Source: Chrysomallon squamiferum
Lineage: Eukaryota > Mollusca > Gastropoda > Neomphalida > Peltospiridae
DNA length: 64,000 bases
Assembly (NCBI GenBank): GCA_012295275.1
Contig: CM022678.1
Span: 15,875,045 to 15,939,044 of the forward strand
Direction of reading: 5' to 3'
Below the pieces are notes generated by a model. It was given only the letters and a program-made list of their open reading frames with translations. It had not been told where the DNA came from and did not search any database. A program made the translations under genes and the position numbers. This document shows, one piece after another, positions 37,101 through 49,925 of this stretch (positions are counted from its first letter, which is position 1; every line of letters starts with the position of its first letter).

Positions 37101-38560
37101 AGATACTTATACATATAATATTTTTATTAGCTAGAATGATGAAGTGGGTTTTCTAGTTATTTATTTAAGAAAAAAGATAGTAAAATAAAAAAAATTAAAA
37201 ATTAAACCATTGTTAATGTTGGTTTAATTAGATAAACAGAAATGTTGGCCAAATCTGTTTTTCTAATTAAATCATAATTAAGAAAGTGATATAATTATCT
37301 AAATGAACAGTCAGAAATACTGTTGAGAAAAAATACTCAGGCATTATACAGGATGAGCAAAAACATGATTCCAATCTGCTTGAATATCTGTTTGTAACTT
37401 AATGTATCCTTACCAGTGGTCACTATGATCATATTGCCTGCTGTTCAGTGTAGAGGAAGTAAATAATTATGACTGCTGTGTCAGTTCATTAAAAATATTT
37501 GAGTTACTAATTAATTCTTCTATAAATTCAGGAACATGCAGTAGATTCCAAAACGCGACTGATGATGTACAAATTGATCAATGCTGGAATTCTGGAGTCT
37601 GTTACTGGAGCTATCAGTGGAGGCAAAGAAGCTCAAGTTTTTCATGCCTATGGTGGAGAGTATGTTAATTTTTAATATTTATATAATAAAACAATATTTT
37701 TTTAATTTCCTTTCTGTTTGGTGTTTCATGTCTTGCTTTAATTTAATTATTTTTCAAACTGTTTGAAAAGGAATGAATAAAACACACATAAGTAGTAAAG
37801 TTAAGTCACATAAAAAGTTTTTAAAAAGTGGATATATATATACACATGCATAACCATTCTACCATTACCATTCAAAGGGAGACAACTTGAAAAAGTTTAA
37901 TAATTTTATCTTATTACTGAAAACTATGTAAAAGAAAATAATAAAATAATAATAATAATAATAATAATAAAAATAAATAAAAATAATGATAATAATTTTA
38001 AAACTGTGACTATGTCATAGTAATGGACACAAAGCAAACAGAATAGATGTAATTAATATTTTTGTTTAAACATAAAAACTGAAATGAGTGTGGTGTTCTA
38101 AATATTTATCCTGCAACAAAATTTATTTTGTTTATTATTAGGGTTGAAAATAAATCGTTGCCAAGTGAGTGTGCACTAAAAGTGTACAAGACAACTTTAA
38201 ATGAGTTTAAAAACCGCGAGAAGTACGTACATGGAGACAGACGTTTCTTTAGAGATGACTTCAAGAAAGCTAACCCAAGAAAAATAATGAAGATATGGGC
38301 AGAGAAAGAAGCCTACAATTTAAACAGGTAATATAACTAGTAACTATTACTGTCTAGAAAGAAAGTACATAATATATTTATATTTATCTTAATTTAAAAA
38401 AAAATAGTTTTTCTTGATTAACAAAATAATAATAAAAGTTAAAATGAAATAGGATTTTAAACATAATTAATGAATTATATTATCTAAAAGCTGACTTTCT
38501 TTTTATACACATTTAATTTTTTTAATTTCAGTTTTTAATTTATTATTTTCTTATTATTAT

Positions 38561-38595
<35 letters not shown>

Positions 38596-41227
38596 TTAGG
38601 AAAGTTAGGTATTACTGGATAAAATATCTTTAATTTTGTTATGAATGTTTCAGAATGAAGAAGTTTTCTGTGCCCTGTCCATCAGTTGTGGTTTTGAAGA
38701 AACATGTCTTGGTGATGTCTTTCATCGGCAAAAACGGACAGCCTGCTCCAAAACTGAAGGAGGCCATTTTGTCACCAGAAAAATGGCAGGATGCATTTGA
38801 TCAGACAGTGCAGGTAAGAGAAAGCAGAAAACAAAGTCATATTTTGTTTCAAAAAATCATAAACTGACAATATACAGTACTAAGTTTTCAAATCTTCACT
38901 TGTGTTTTAGTATTTGTAGTAGAATTAGCATTAACATGAATCTGTATGTTGGTTAATTTTGCTTGTAAAGAATTTTTAATGATCTATGAATAAGTCATAT
39001 ACTTCCAGGCTATAGATGTATTCATCACAGGACCTTAATCTTTGTTACTAATAAAGTTTGATGGTAACATATATTAATGAATCTATTAATGTTGAATTAC
39101 ATATGACCTTTTCCATTAAACAGTAAGTTGTTCTAGAAAATGAAATCACAACATTAAATATACATAGCTAAAAACTGAATTTAAATCATAATCATTAAAT
39201 TAAAAAGTAAATCATAGGGTGTGGTATTTTTTAAAATTATGTTTCAATATATTTCCTTCAAGTATGGTGATCATAGTGTTTTTGATTTTATGGAAATGAA
39301 GTATCTAAAAAGTGGTGTCAGAGATGGATATACATGAATATTTATCATTGGTTATTGAGATGAATATTCATGAAAATTACAATAATATTCGAGAATATTC
39401 ATATCACTGGTCATGAATATTATTGTAATTTTCAGATACTATAATTTAATGGAAATACATTGATTTTCATGTTTTGTAATTTTCAGATTATGAAGAAGTT
39501 GCAGACTGGGTGTGGGTTGGTTCATGCTGATCTCAGTGAGTTTAACATGCTGTGGCATGACAACACTGTGTTTGTCATTGACGTCAGCCAGGCAGTAGAC
39601 TTGATGCATCCGAAGGCAATGGAGTTCTTGTACAGAGATTGTTACAATGTGTACAAGGTAAACTATTAATATGTCAAAAATAGAAAATACTTCACATTAT
39701 ACTGAGTGGAGTTCTTGTACAGAGATTGTTACAATGTGTACAAGGTAAACTATTAATATGTCAAAAATAGAAAATATTTTATATTAGTGGAGTTCTTGTA
39801 CAGAGATTTTTGGATATACAAGTAAATATTAATTTCAAAAATTGAAAATACTTCATGTTTTATTGAGTGGAGTTTTTTAGATTGTTACAATATGTACAAT
39901 AAACTTTTAATGTTCAAAAATAGAAAATACTTCATGTTTATTTTCTTTTTGTTACAATATGTACAATAAATATTTAATGTGTCAAAAATAGAAAATTTTC
40001 ATTTTTATTTTTAGTTTTTTACAGAGATTGTTACAATTTTACAAGGTAAACTATTTTATGTCAAAAATTTTATTATATTGAAAGGAGTTTTTGTACAGAG
40101 ATTTTTACAGTGTCCCTGGTAAACTATCAAATGTCAAAAATACTGTTTAACATTGAAATCAGTGAAGTTCTTGTATAAATTATTCTATGTCAAAAGAGAA
40201 TATTTAATATTATGTTGCACATTGTTGGATATAGATTTTGTTTAAGTTGGAATATTATTTTTTATTTTTTTTATGCCTAATATATTTACTTTTTAATTTT
40301 TTGTATAGATTATTTTATTTTATTTTATTACATATATTTATGTATTTTATTTTTATTTTTATTTTTATTATTCTTTTTCACTGTTTTAGTTTTTTGACAA
40401 GAAAGGGGTACCCAATGTCCCTGGACCAGAGAAACTGTTTAATGAAATCACTGGTCTAGATATACACGAGGAACAGGACCAGATTTTGTTGCACAGGTAA
40501 GGACCATTACAAAGATGTCATTTTGTTTTATTTGATAAAAACACCTTTGTCAGGAACATACATATTTATATATATGGAGTTTTGGGTTTTGTGGCAGATT
40601 TAAAAATTTTGTTTTTACCAAGTTTTGTTGAAAAGGTTAACTGCTTTTACATATTACTTTTGTTTTCATATATTATATTTTGATCATTTAAAAAAAAAAA
40701 AAAAAAAATTATAATGTATATTAAGATTTATATTAAAACATTTTTTATTTTTTAATCCTATTAATATTTGTATTTTATTATTGATTATTTTGTTGGTTTA
40801 ATGTTTTGTTTATACTGAGTATTTTAATCATTGTTATTTTGATATTAATATTAATTACAGTAATATTTATATCTTTGTATTCCATATTACTCCCCTTTTT
40901 ATAACAATTCAAATTTGTGAATTTAAAAAAACAAAAAAACAAAATTTCTAAAATAATATTGTGTATCTGATTACCAGTCTAGTTTATTATTTCAGATTAT
41001 TACACTGCAAATTACAGAACAATAAAAAATATATTTATATTTAATACATTTTTATTTAGGTTCAGCGTTGTGACACAGAAAGGAAGAATGTCACTGAAAG
41101 CTACAGTAACAAATACAAGGAATATGCCTTTGACTATTTCTTCGATATTTCGCTGTCAGAAAGATCAGCAGCTCTTGACAAGATAGTTCTTTCCGACAGT
41201 GATGAAGAAGCAGCAGACGCCAGGTGA
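34166..41227 (+). CDS. RIOK3: RIOK3 (RIO3 atypical serine/threonine kinase)
   Basis: Exons: about 34166-34382, 34880-35046, 35364-35474, 35975-36087, 36898-37041, 37532-37659, 38142-38327, 38654-38813, 39487-39657, 40390-40496 and 41060-41227. Exons 2-10 join in phase with GT-AG borders. Matches to remembered human RIOK3: CSLEDVMSEQLASEL, KITTKHDKVICGRRNAER, RLHEKKEHSTA, the nucleotide loop AISGGKEAQVFHAYGG, the lysine segment CALKVYKTTLNEFKNR, PSVVVLKKHVLVMSFIG, the catalytic loop VHADLSEFNMLWH, and the metal-binding IDVSQ, so the kinase core is intact. RIO kinases act in small-ribosomal-subunit maturation; RIOK3 also has a reported role in interferon signalling in vertebrates. Oddities: the first coding exon changes frame around a CCCCC run near 34260, and the last exon reads sensibly only in a frame one base off the splice phase. 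The start codon is therefore uncertain (34194 or internal 34309). Confidence 0.88.
36665..36840 (+). repeat. Duplicated CTAT-rich unit in a RIOK3 intron
   Basis: CTGTTCATTATGAACTAAGA plus a CTATCT tract is followed about 80 bp later by CTGTTCAGTGTGAACTAATA plus a CTATCT tract and a short GT run. It ends about 60 bp before the next exon acceptor. Confidence 0.8.
37043..37290 (+). repeat. Copy B of a duplicated intron segment
   Basis: Begins at the donor of the RIOK3 exon ending at 37041 (GTGAGTTATCTTTCCTTG) and repeats the order of 33920-34090. It carries additional insertions, such as an inverted AAACCA...TGGTTTAATTAGATAAACAG piece. Confidence 0.75.
39371..39434. repeat. Short inverted repeat in a RIOK3 intron
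   Basis: TGAAAATTACAATAATATTC at 39371-39390 is the exact reverse complement of GAATATTATTGTAATTTTCA at 39415-39434. The 24-base spacer contains a further GAATATTC palindrome. It lies just before the exon beginning at 39487. Confidence 0.8.
39615..40200 (+). repeat. Degenerate array built from a RIOK3 exon end
   Basis: The last 37 bases of the exon ending at 39657 and about 45 bases of intron (containing GTAAACTATTAATATGTCAA) are repeated downstream with increasing decay. Copies start near 39710, 39788, 39868, 39940 (partial), 40010, 40084 and 40160. Several copies keep GGAGTTCTTGTACAGAGATT and a GTAAAC donor-like site. Confidence 0.85.
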
Positions 41228-42128
41228 AAACAGGCTTCTGTAACACTATTATTGATTGGTTGTTTGAAGATGTTTTCTTCATTGTGATTGGTCAGTTAAT
41301 AAGAATTGATTATTGTGATTGGAAAGCTAACAAGTATTCATAATTCTCCATTGGTAGGCTAGAAAAGTTTTTTGTTATAACTGGTCAACTGTATAGGATG
41401 TTCATCCTAGTGATTGGAATGTTACTGAATTTGAGCATAGGAGTGTTGCTAATTGAGATTGGTCAGTTCTGGTTTGGTATCTAAAATAGAGCAGTTTCAA
41501 TACAGATAGGGTTTTTCAATGGTTCTTCTTCAGATTTATTATAACAAAATATATTATGTTACACAAAAAATTGGATAAATTTAAATTTTCTTTCTCTCTA
41601 TTTTGACATAGAAAACCAAGGTAAGCATAAAATGGGGTTTAATATTAACATGGATTTTAAAAATCAATTTATGAATGTGTTGTAAAATAACAAAGATAAA
41701 ATCAGCTATAGAATGAAATAATTATTAAAAACAAGCTATGTTTAATATTGGGATTTTTATATTTTTCTGAAGATGATCAAAAATCCTATTGTTACATATG
41801 AAGTGAACACTGAGTATGTAATAGTGCCTTTATATTATAAGCACTGCAAGAAAGGAGTCCATCTTAATAAAATGAACAGTAATCATATTGTTCATATTTT
41901 GTGGGTTTTTTTTTTTTTCTGGGCATTTAGTTATGATGTATTTAAACATGAAAACTGTGATTTTAGTACAGCCAGGGAAACCTATAAGAAACCACTGTAA
42001 CAAAGTTTTTTTATTTGTGTTGCATCTAAACATTCACTTACCACAAAAATTTTCATAAATTATTATATCTAAACATGGAAATATGAAATTTAACCAGGTG
42101 GAGTTATTTTATATAGATTTAAAAATAA

Positions 42129-42159
<31 letters not shown>

Positions 42160-42732
42160 AACCTGCAGATTCTCTCTAGTATTGTGAATTAACATTTAAG
42201 AACCTTACAGCTTTTAAAAAAATATATATATCATTATTATATGAACTGTTTTGTTATGTTTTTTTTTAAATCAAATATTTTATATATCAAATGATGTTTA
42301 TTTTTAAGACATTATTTGTGCAATAAAATAATTGTTCTTATTCAGTTTTCTGTTGTACCTTTTATTTAATTTTGTTTGTTTGTTGATGTCCCTCTATTCA
42401 TTATAACTGAAGCATCGCCTTTATTACAATTACTGCTCATTATATTTGGTAAAGATGAGTGATTCAAGCTAAATATTTTATTTTTCAACAATGAAGTTAA
42501 AGAAGTAAACACTTGTAATACGTTTTTTATATATTTTATTATACAAATATATATAAAAATAATTTGTCTCCAATCATTCTATTTTCTGTTGTTTTGTTTT
42601 TTTAACTATTAACATCTTTGTTTTGTTATCACATAGTTATCAATTTTTTAAAACTTTGTACACTGTCATTGTTTTGTTTTGTTTTGTTTTTATTTTTTTA
42701 TTTTTGGGTAATTTTGTGAAAGAATTTTCAAA
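41228..42732. other. Convergent 3' regions of RIOK3 and cathepsin B
   Basis: No gene. 41235-41470 holds about seven loosely repeated ATTGGTCAG/ATTGGAAAG-type units in the RIOK3 3' UTR. AATAAA at 42322-42327 is a possible RIOK3 poly-A signal. An AAAT tract lies at about 42125-42160. Confidence 0.5.
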
Positions 42733-45700
42733 TTATGGTTTTAATTTTGGTTCTCCAGCAACTATCTGTGATTCAATGCCACATTCATCATTTCCTCTCA
42801 GAATTTTGAAGAATCCTGAAAAAGGAATAAAAGGAAATCAACAAATTCATTTAAAGAATTAAAAAAAAAAATTTAAAAAAAGGAAAGGTGAATAAATTAT
42901 TAGAAGACAAATTAATATTTTATTTTTCACATTTTTAAAAAAAACATTTTCAAGAGTAAGTAAATAAAAACTTGATGGTTCATGAATTAAAACATTTGAC
43001 CAGTATCAAAAATTGTTTAAAAAAATGTTGTGAGTTATTTTTGAGGCTTATCATATCAAGAAGATTTACCATTATCACCCCAGTCGCTGTTCCAGGAGTT
43101 GGCAACCAGCCAGTACTTGGTTCCATCCTCCACACCGTAACCCATCATCTTAACAGCATGTCCACCCAGAGCTTCTCCTGATGTGTGCTGATACACACCT
43201 GCAATTAAAAAACACATTTAAATGTTAACTATCACCGGGTTTGAACTGCTGACGTCGCTTTCTGGTAATGAACAACTATAGACCAAGTGTGTGTGTGTGT
43301 GGTCTAGTAAAGTCCCTTTGCCATCAGCTATATTTTACATAATGCCAAATTATTATTTTTTTTGTATCTTTGTATCTTCAGGGGTTTTAATTATTTTTTC
43401 TTTTGTTTTTTTAAATTATAAAAGAAATAGTCAATATAAAATCTTCCTTTTTCATATTTATCAAGGAAATAGTCAAAATTATATTCTACATTTCTGCAAA
43501 TACCTTTTTAATATATATTTGCCCCCCAATACTTAGTATACATAAGCTTGCCATTCAGTACTAATAATAACACCAAGATTAATAGAATGAAAAAGAAAAT
43601 CAATGGTAAGGTTTCTCAGATTTTGTGAACATGTTAAAGCTTTTTGTTTTAAAATAAATACAAGATGTTGTTACCTGACTTGTAAGTGAGGAAATCTTGG
43701 TATACAGTGAAAGCTGCCTCCACTGGTCCTTTTGTGTACAGCTCAGTCATAATGTCTGTTTCTCCCTCTACTCCATAGGGTTGATGTCCTGATCATTAAA
43801 AATAAATTATATATTCTTTTGTGTGCATATATACAGATTTTTGGAGGTTTTTTTGCTTATATAAATTATATATGTGTATGTTTACATAGTGTTGGAATGT
43901 GTATGTGTCTATAAGCTATCTTTACTTGTCTGTGTGCATAATTAATATAAAATATATAAATAACCAGTTATATTTATTATTATATATGTCGCCCTTTTTT
44001 AAAAAAATAATATACTTTGAATTAACACAAATCTTTTATATAAATGTGTATAAGTTGTTAAAATTATTAATTATCATCAATGTATAAAATTACATTTAAT
44101 TGATATATAATTTGTTTTATTTTACTTATTTATTTACAAATTTTACAATTTACAATTTTTTTTTTAAAAGTCACTCCCACCGTAATGTTTGTCCTGTTCA
44201 AATGTTTTGTTATATCCAGCCTCACACTTGTGAGAACAGGGTGGGGTCCTTGCATCACCCTTGCAGGGAGGTTTGGATCCAGGGACGTGATGATCACACT
44301 GTGGAAGTTCATATGGCTGACAGCCCTGCAGAAAATCAATGTTTAAAATACTGAGTTATTAACATCTGGATGTCCAGTATCGTTAGTATTAGACTGCAAC
44401 ACTGGTCATGCAATATCCTTAGTTCAAGATATGCAAAATGTTCAATATCCTTAGTACTAGACCCACAAAATATCATGCAATATCCTTAGTACAAGATTTG
44501 CAAAATGTTCAATATCCTTATACTAGATTCACAAAACAGGTTTTGAAATGGGAAGATTAAATTACGCTGTGTAATAAAGAAAACTTGCAGACATTTTAGT
44601 GTGTTCAGTGTGCCTGTTAAAAATTACCTGTTTTGTTCCATACTCCCCACCAGTGACAAGCCCAACTAAACGATAGTACTCCCAAGCAGCCCGTGGATAT
44701 CCACCATTGCATCTGTAAATATAAATTAGAAATATATACACACACACAGACAGACAGACAGATAGAACACACACACATTCATAAACACACATTCCTATTC
44801 ACACACACATTTATAAACATACATATACACGTACATATATATATTGATATACACATGTACATACCCATCATATCCATACATTTACATAATGGTACACACT
44901 CACATTTTAATACGCATTTTAATACCCATTGTTTAATGTTTTTGTTATCCTTACGTCTGTATTAAAGTTTCTAATTATGAACAAAAGAAATAATCACCCC
45001 ATTCCACAGGTATGACAGCAGGTCATCATCTGTTCAGATGAAAGGTGTGCATTCCGCTGTCCATTTGATGCAATGCAGATTCTGTCACTCATAGCTTCCA
45101 CTGCACCAAAAGCCTGGGTTAGATTATAAAGAAATTATTAGATTTAAAATAATTTTGACATACACTAATTGAACATTTCATATATATATGTATGTATGTA
45201 TGTAGGTATGTGTGTATATATATATATATATATCTATATATGTTTATATGTATGTATATATGACTGTGTTGTGTATATATGAGTGTGTATCTGTGTATAT
45301 GTGTAAGTGTGTGTGTGTGGATGTAGATAAACATTCATATATGCATTATACATAAATATATATATATATGTATGTATGTATGGGAATGATATCAACAAAT
45401 CAACAGAAATAAATCTTTGTTATTGTTATCATCATGGATTCATATCAGCATGACAGGTAGATGTTTAAATACAACCTGTTTTACAAAGCCATGATTTAAA
45501 TCGGTAAAACATCTAAAAAAGTTTACTATTGTTTGGTCTACACACCCAGCATGATCCACAGTTAGACTGATCTCTGACTTCTCTCAAAGTGGGACAATTC
45601 GACCACTTTGTCCGTGGGTCGAAGCTGTCTGGAAGGTTCTCTACCTTGTTACCAAGAAATGACTTCCTTGGCAGTTCCCGAGTAAACTTCTCCGAGCCTT

Positions 45701-46177
45701 CAAGCACACCACACAGGTTTTTGTAGAAACTCAGTGGAGTGTCTTCTGGCATGTACTGGAAGTTCCGACCTGCCTGAAATTTTTTTAACAGCATTAAGGG
45801 TTAATAGAAGTTCTTATAATATATGTCTGTGATTCATCTCTCTGGGCAATTCAGTTTTCATGAAGGTTAATTTAATTTTCAAAACTGAAACTGACATCCA
45901 TTAAAATGTTAGACACAGGTCAGAAAAAAAAAAAAAAAAAAATTACAGACATACAAATGTCTTCTTCTATTTATTTTCAATTATCATTATTATTATTTCT
46001 TCTTTTCCTTTATTTTTTTTTAAATTTTTGTTCATATCTGCTTACCTTCCATGTAGTCTTCAAACCATTCACATAGTTAATGATTTTCTCAAAGTCTGGT
46101 TTCCTCTTATCAAACTTGTTTCTAGGAATGGCTAGGACAGACACAGCCACAAAAGAAAAAACCAGTAAAACCTTCAT
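42733..46177 (-). CDS. CTSB: Cathepsin B, papain-family cysteine protease (eight coding exons, complete)
   Basis: Minus-strand coding exons 46046-46177, 45546-45773, 44998-45113, 44628-44712, 44181-44325, 43675-43788, 43070-43198 and 42733-42815 sum to 1032 bases, giving 343 residues (human 339). Residues 1-17 are a signal peptide ([16 protein letters not shown]). A propeptide with YKNLCGV follows, and the mature enzyme begins near [11 protein letters not shown] (about residue 91). Catalytic Cys119 lies in NCGSCW, His287 in GGHA and Asn307 in [12 protein letters not shown]. The occluding loop that gives cathepsin B its dipeptidyl-carboxypeptidase activity is present with its His pair (CDHHVPG). 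GCNGGYP and QDKHYG match the family. The enzyme degrades proteins in lysosomes and, in many invertebrates, in digestive cells. The exon with the ATG starts at an acceptor (46184), so a 5' UTR exon exists. All key residues are present, so it should be active. Confidence 0.95.
44407..44540 (-). repeat. Two-copy 67-bp tandem repeat in a cathepsin B intron
   Basis: CATGCAATATCCTTAGTTCA and CATGCAATATCCTTAGTACA begin at 44407 and 44474. Each is followed by a shared AAATGTTCAATATCCTTA segment. Confidence 0.85.
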
Positions 46178-48116
46178 TCTGAATCTGTAAATGACAGAAA
46201 AGAAAAACCAGTTAGGTTTAAAATAATACTCATCTCTTGGTTCAAGATAACTGCTGGTCAGAGGCATACTGCATTACTTCCCCTTATGCGAGAAATGTTT
46301 GGGTTTTTTTTGTTAGAATTGTTATTACAATGGTGTGATGGGGTAGTAATAATACTCATTGCTGTTGTAACAGTAGGAGTCATTGTACTGTTAGTATAGT
46401 ACTGGTTGTAGTTGTAGTATTTAGAAATTGTCACAGTAGTTGCATAATAATATTAGTAATACTGTAAAAATAGTGTTCTAAGTGACCTCAGTACCATTGT
46501 AGCTAAGAGTAACTGTTACTGTAGCAACATAATTCAATAGTGGGGTATTAAAGCAAACAAGTTGTTGAATTATAACTAGTAACATACTAGTAGAACATTA
46601 GTTATCCAGTAATAGCAATAATAGCAGAGGTAAAACAGTATACTAGTAATAGCAGCGTCATTCTAGTAGAAGCAACATTAACAGTAGTAGTAGTTGTAGC
46701 AGCAGCGTTAACAAATACTAGTAATAGCAACAACATCAGCATTAGCAAGTACTAGTAATAGCAGTAGCATCAGCATTAACTGTAACAGTGGAGTAGCAGC
46801 AGCAACATCAGCACAGTGTCAGTATTTAATTCAACATTTCAATGTCATATCTAAATATGGTTAATGCTGAGAAAATCACATTACATACCTACAGGATATC
46901 CATGTCAAACCCTACAAACCAGAGCAACAAAACTGAATAATATCAGATGAAAACATCTGTAGGTTAAGAAGTGAAAACCAACCCAAAAACATTAATGTCA
47001 TTTTAACTGATTTTGGCAGACAAGATTTTTAGTATGCCTATATTAACAGTAACTTTCAAATGTTTCATGCATGCATGCTTCAGTTATAAATGTTACATAT
47101 TTTAACTTCTCCTGTGTTTAGAGTGAATGCTTTAAAGATCACAACAATCGCTGATTTATAACAGAATTTCACAGTCACACATCACTTTAGCACATGACTG
47201 AACAAAAAACAAACAAAAGACGAACGAAAGACAAACAAAAAATTAATGGAGTTAAACATAAGCATTACACCCATTTGTACCATTTATTTTGAGGAATTAA
47301 TATTAAATTTCTATTTATATAATATGTAAAAAAATACATCATTGTAGTGGGAGATCGTTAAGTGATCAGATATTGAAATTAATTCGTTTGAGAGCTAACA
47401 TGATAGATATAGGATGATCAAGATAATCTCTCTAACAAAATCCAGTAAAACTGTAATATGTTAAAATAATACCACAGTGGTCAAACCATGTTTTCTACAC
47501 AGCATAGCATACAAGGTAAACATAAAAAGTACTGTATTCAGTTTAAAGTAGTATCTTGAATAAAGATAAAAAATAAAAAAAATAAAACATTTTTTTTTTA
47601 AAATATACATGAAAATAATTAAATATATATATATATATATATCATTTTCCCTTCTTACTCAATTTTATTTTTTTATTTATTTTTTATTTATTTAATGCAA
47701 GCCTGAAAGCAAGTACAAAAGGATAAAATACATGATTTCCTTCAGCAACAGGTTTTAAGATTTTAAAAATATGTTGACCTATGACTGTCGGACTAAAAAC
47801 AAAATGTTTTTAAAAGATGACAATAAAATATAATAATAATAACTGTTGTAATAACAAAAAAAGTAGTAAGTAATAATAATAATATTAGTTGTTGTATTAA
47901 TAACAGGAGGGTAATAGTAGTGTTGGTTGTGATAGTAATAGTTGTAGTAATAATAAGTTATATTTGGTATAATAATACAGTAATAATAATAAATATAATT
48001 TTAGTAGTAGAAGTACTAGCAGGAATAGAAACAGTAATCATAATTATATTTAACATAGGTGTTGTAATAAAAGTAGTGTTAAATCATAATAATAAACATT
48101 TCACGTAAATATAATA

Positions 48117-48470
48117 ATAAACAAATGCAGTAATTATAATACCTTAAAGTAAAAATAAAATTAAAAGAACAACTGTAGTAATTATAATAATACCCTACAG
48201 TAATAATAATAAACTGTAATAATTATAAAACCCTACAGTAAAAATAATAAAAAAACAACTATAGTAATTACAATAATACCCTACAGTAATAATAATAAAC
48301 AAATGCAGTAATTATTAATAATACTCAACTGTAATAATAATAAAAAATAGCTCTATTGATTATAATAATACCCTACAGTAATAATAATAATAAATAAATA
48401 CAGTAATTATAATAATACCCTAGAGTAATAATAATAATAATAAACAATTGTAATTGTAGTAATAATAAAT
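48117..48470 (+). repeat. Degenerate 50-60 bp minisatellite
   Basis: About six units share GTAATTATAATAATACCCTA followed by CAGTAATAATAATAAACAA. Units vary in the number of AAT triplets. Confidence 0.85.
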
Positions 48471-49097
48471 GAAATCCAAGTATGAAATGAGAGTCAATGA
48501 AATGTGGTCAAACAGATTACTGGATAGCTAGATGAGATATATTACTTATCTAGGTTACCATGTCACTCGTGTCAAAGATCATTTTATTGTCTAAAATACA
48601 GCTGATGATCTTTGATTTTGGTATCAAAAGTAAAACAAACAACAAGTATTTATCAAAAATAAACAGCTGACCAGTGAGATAAATACATTAAGGTAAGACA
48701 ATATGAAATATGACACAGTAATGTAAACAAAACTGACTAATATCCACTGAATGTTAATAATAAAAAATATTTTAATTCGACAGATGTTTTTTGAACATAA
48801 TTTATTTTCAGAGTTTACTTATATCAGTTTTAAAACTTTATGGAATGAAAATATGTTTACTAATAATTGTTAGAGATAATGAAAAATTAATAACTGGGAA
48901 TCTATTATACATTTTATTTATATTAATTTTTTAATTTTTTTATTATTATTATTTTTCAAATTTATTTATACGTACATTATGTTTGTGTGGTAAACTGATC
49001 TCTGTGCTAATGCATATATAAATTTAAAAAATGTGATATTTTTATAATTACATATTATATGTATAATACGAAGAATAATAAACTGTGTAGAATAAAA

Positions 49098-49144
<47 letters not shown>

Positions 49145-49149
<5 letters not shown>

Positions 49150-49353
49150 GGTGTCTGTAAAGTTACTATATAGTCTGCTTCACATTGTCAAGAATGCACT
49201 GAAGCTGAAGGCTTACAATTTTAACATTTATCGTAACTGTGGTAAATAAAACTGATTACTTATATTGTTACAATAGTTTTCTGAATTTGTTTTAGTCTAA
49301 CCATAACATTTCTTTATTACAAATAACTTTATGGTCACTTTACGGACATTCTG
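49145..49353. mobile_element. Candidate mariner/Tc1-like MITE, about 209 bp
   Basis: The left end CACAGGGTGTCTGTAAAGTT and the right end, read in reverse complement, CAGAATGTCCGTAAAGTGAC match in the GTC-GTAAAGT core. TA lies at both outer borders. CAGGGTGTCC-AAAG tips are typical of mariner-type elements. There is no coding capacity. The left border abuts a TA microsatellite, so its exact edge is uncertain. Confidence 0.6.
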
Positions 49354-49572
49354 TATATCCAGATTTGGAAATACTTGTTATTACAAAATTATGAAACTGA
49401 AAGAGGAACAAATATTTCCTTGTAAATGACTCTCACAATAGGAACAAATAATTACCGATTACATCACTTGATTCAGTATTTATTCTTATTCGAAACACTA
49501 GCTCGTTTTCTTTAACAATAACAATAAGTTAATAACAATAACAATAACAATAACAATAACAATAACAATAAC

Positions 49573-49603
<31 letters not shown>

Positions 49604-49860
49604 GAATGCTTATTTCAACGAAAGTATGGATTTGCGGATCGACCAATGTGCGGGTAATCGCAAAATCGTGATTTTGTTAACTGGAAGTAATACTATTAAT
49701 AGGCAGTAATAGCGATAACCCATACTGCTACAGCGTACCCGTATAGGTGATCATCGATATACTTCAAGCTGATGTAGAGTTATTAAGAAATGACATGTGG
49801 CAGATGACGCATATCGATATTTTAAAATAAATGTTTTTGCATTAGCTTCAAGCAACTTAC

Positions 49861-49925
49861 CTTGTAGCTACCACGATCTTTCAGGGGACAAACGATAAAA
49901 TAACGAACGGCTGATTTTATCTTCC
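49861..49925 (-). other. CTSB: Candidate 5' UTR exon of cathepsin B
   Basis: On the minus strand a GC-richer stretch ends in GTAGCTACAAG followed by the donor GTAAGTTGC. Combined with the acceptor before the ATG exon (46184), this is the best candidate first exon. The upper limit and promoter are not defined. Confidence 0.55.

Larger units (their letters stand above)
46185..49860 (-). other. CTSB: 5' UTR intron of cathepsin B
   Basis: Inferred from the acceptor just before the ATG exon and the donor at 49860/49861. It contains TAG/GTA-rich degenerate triplet sequence (about 46330-46800), an AAT-rich minisatellite (48117-48470), a TA tract (49098-49144), a small inverted-repeat element (49145-49353) and an AACAAT/AAT array (about 49521-49603). 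Confidence 0.6.
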
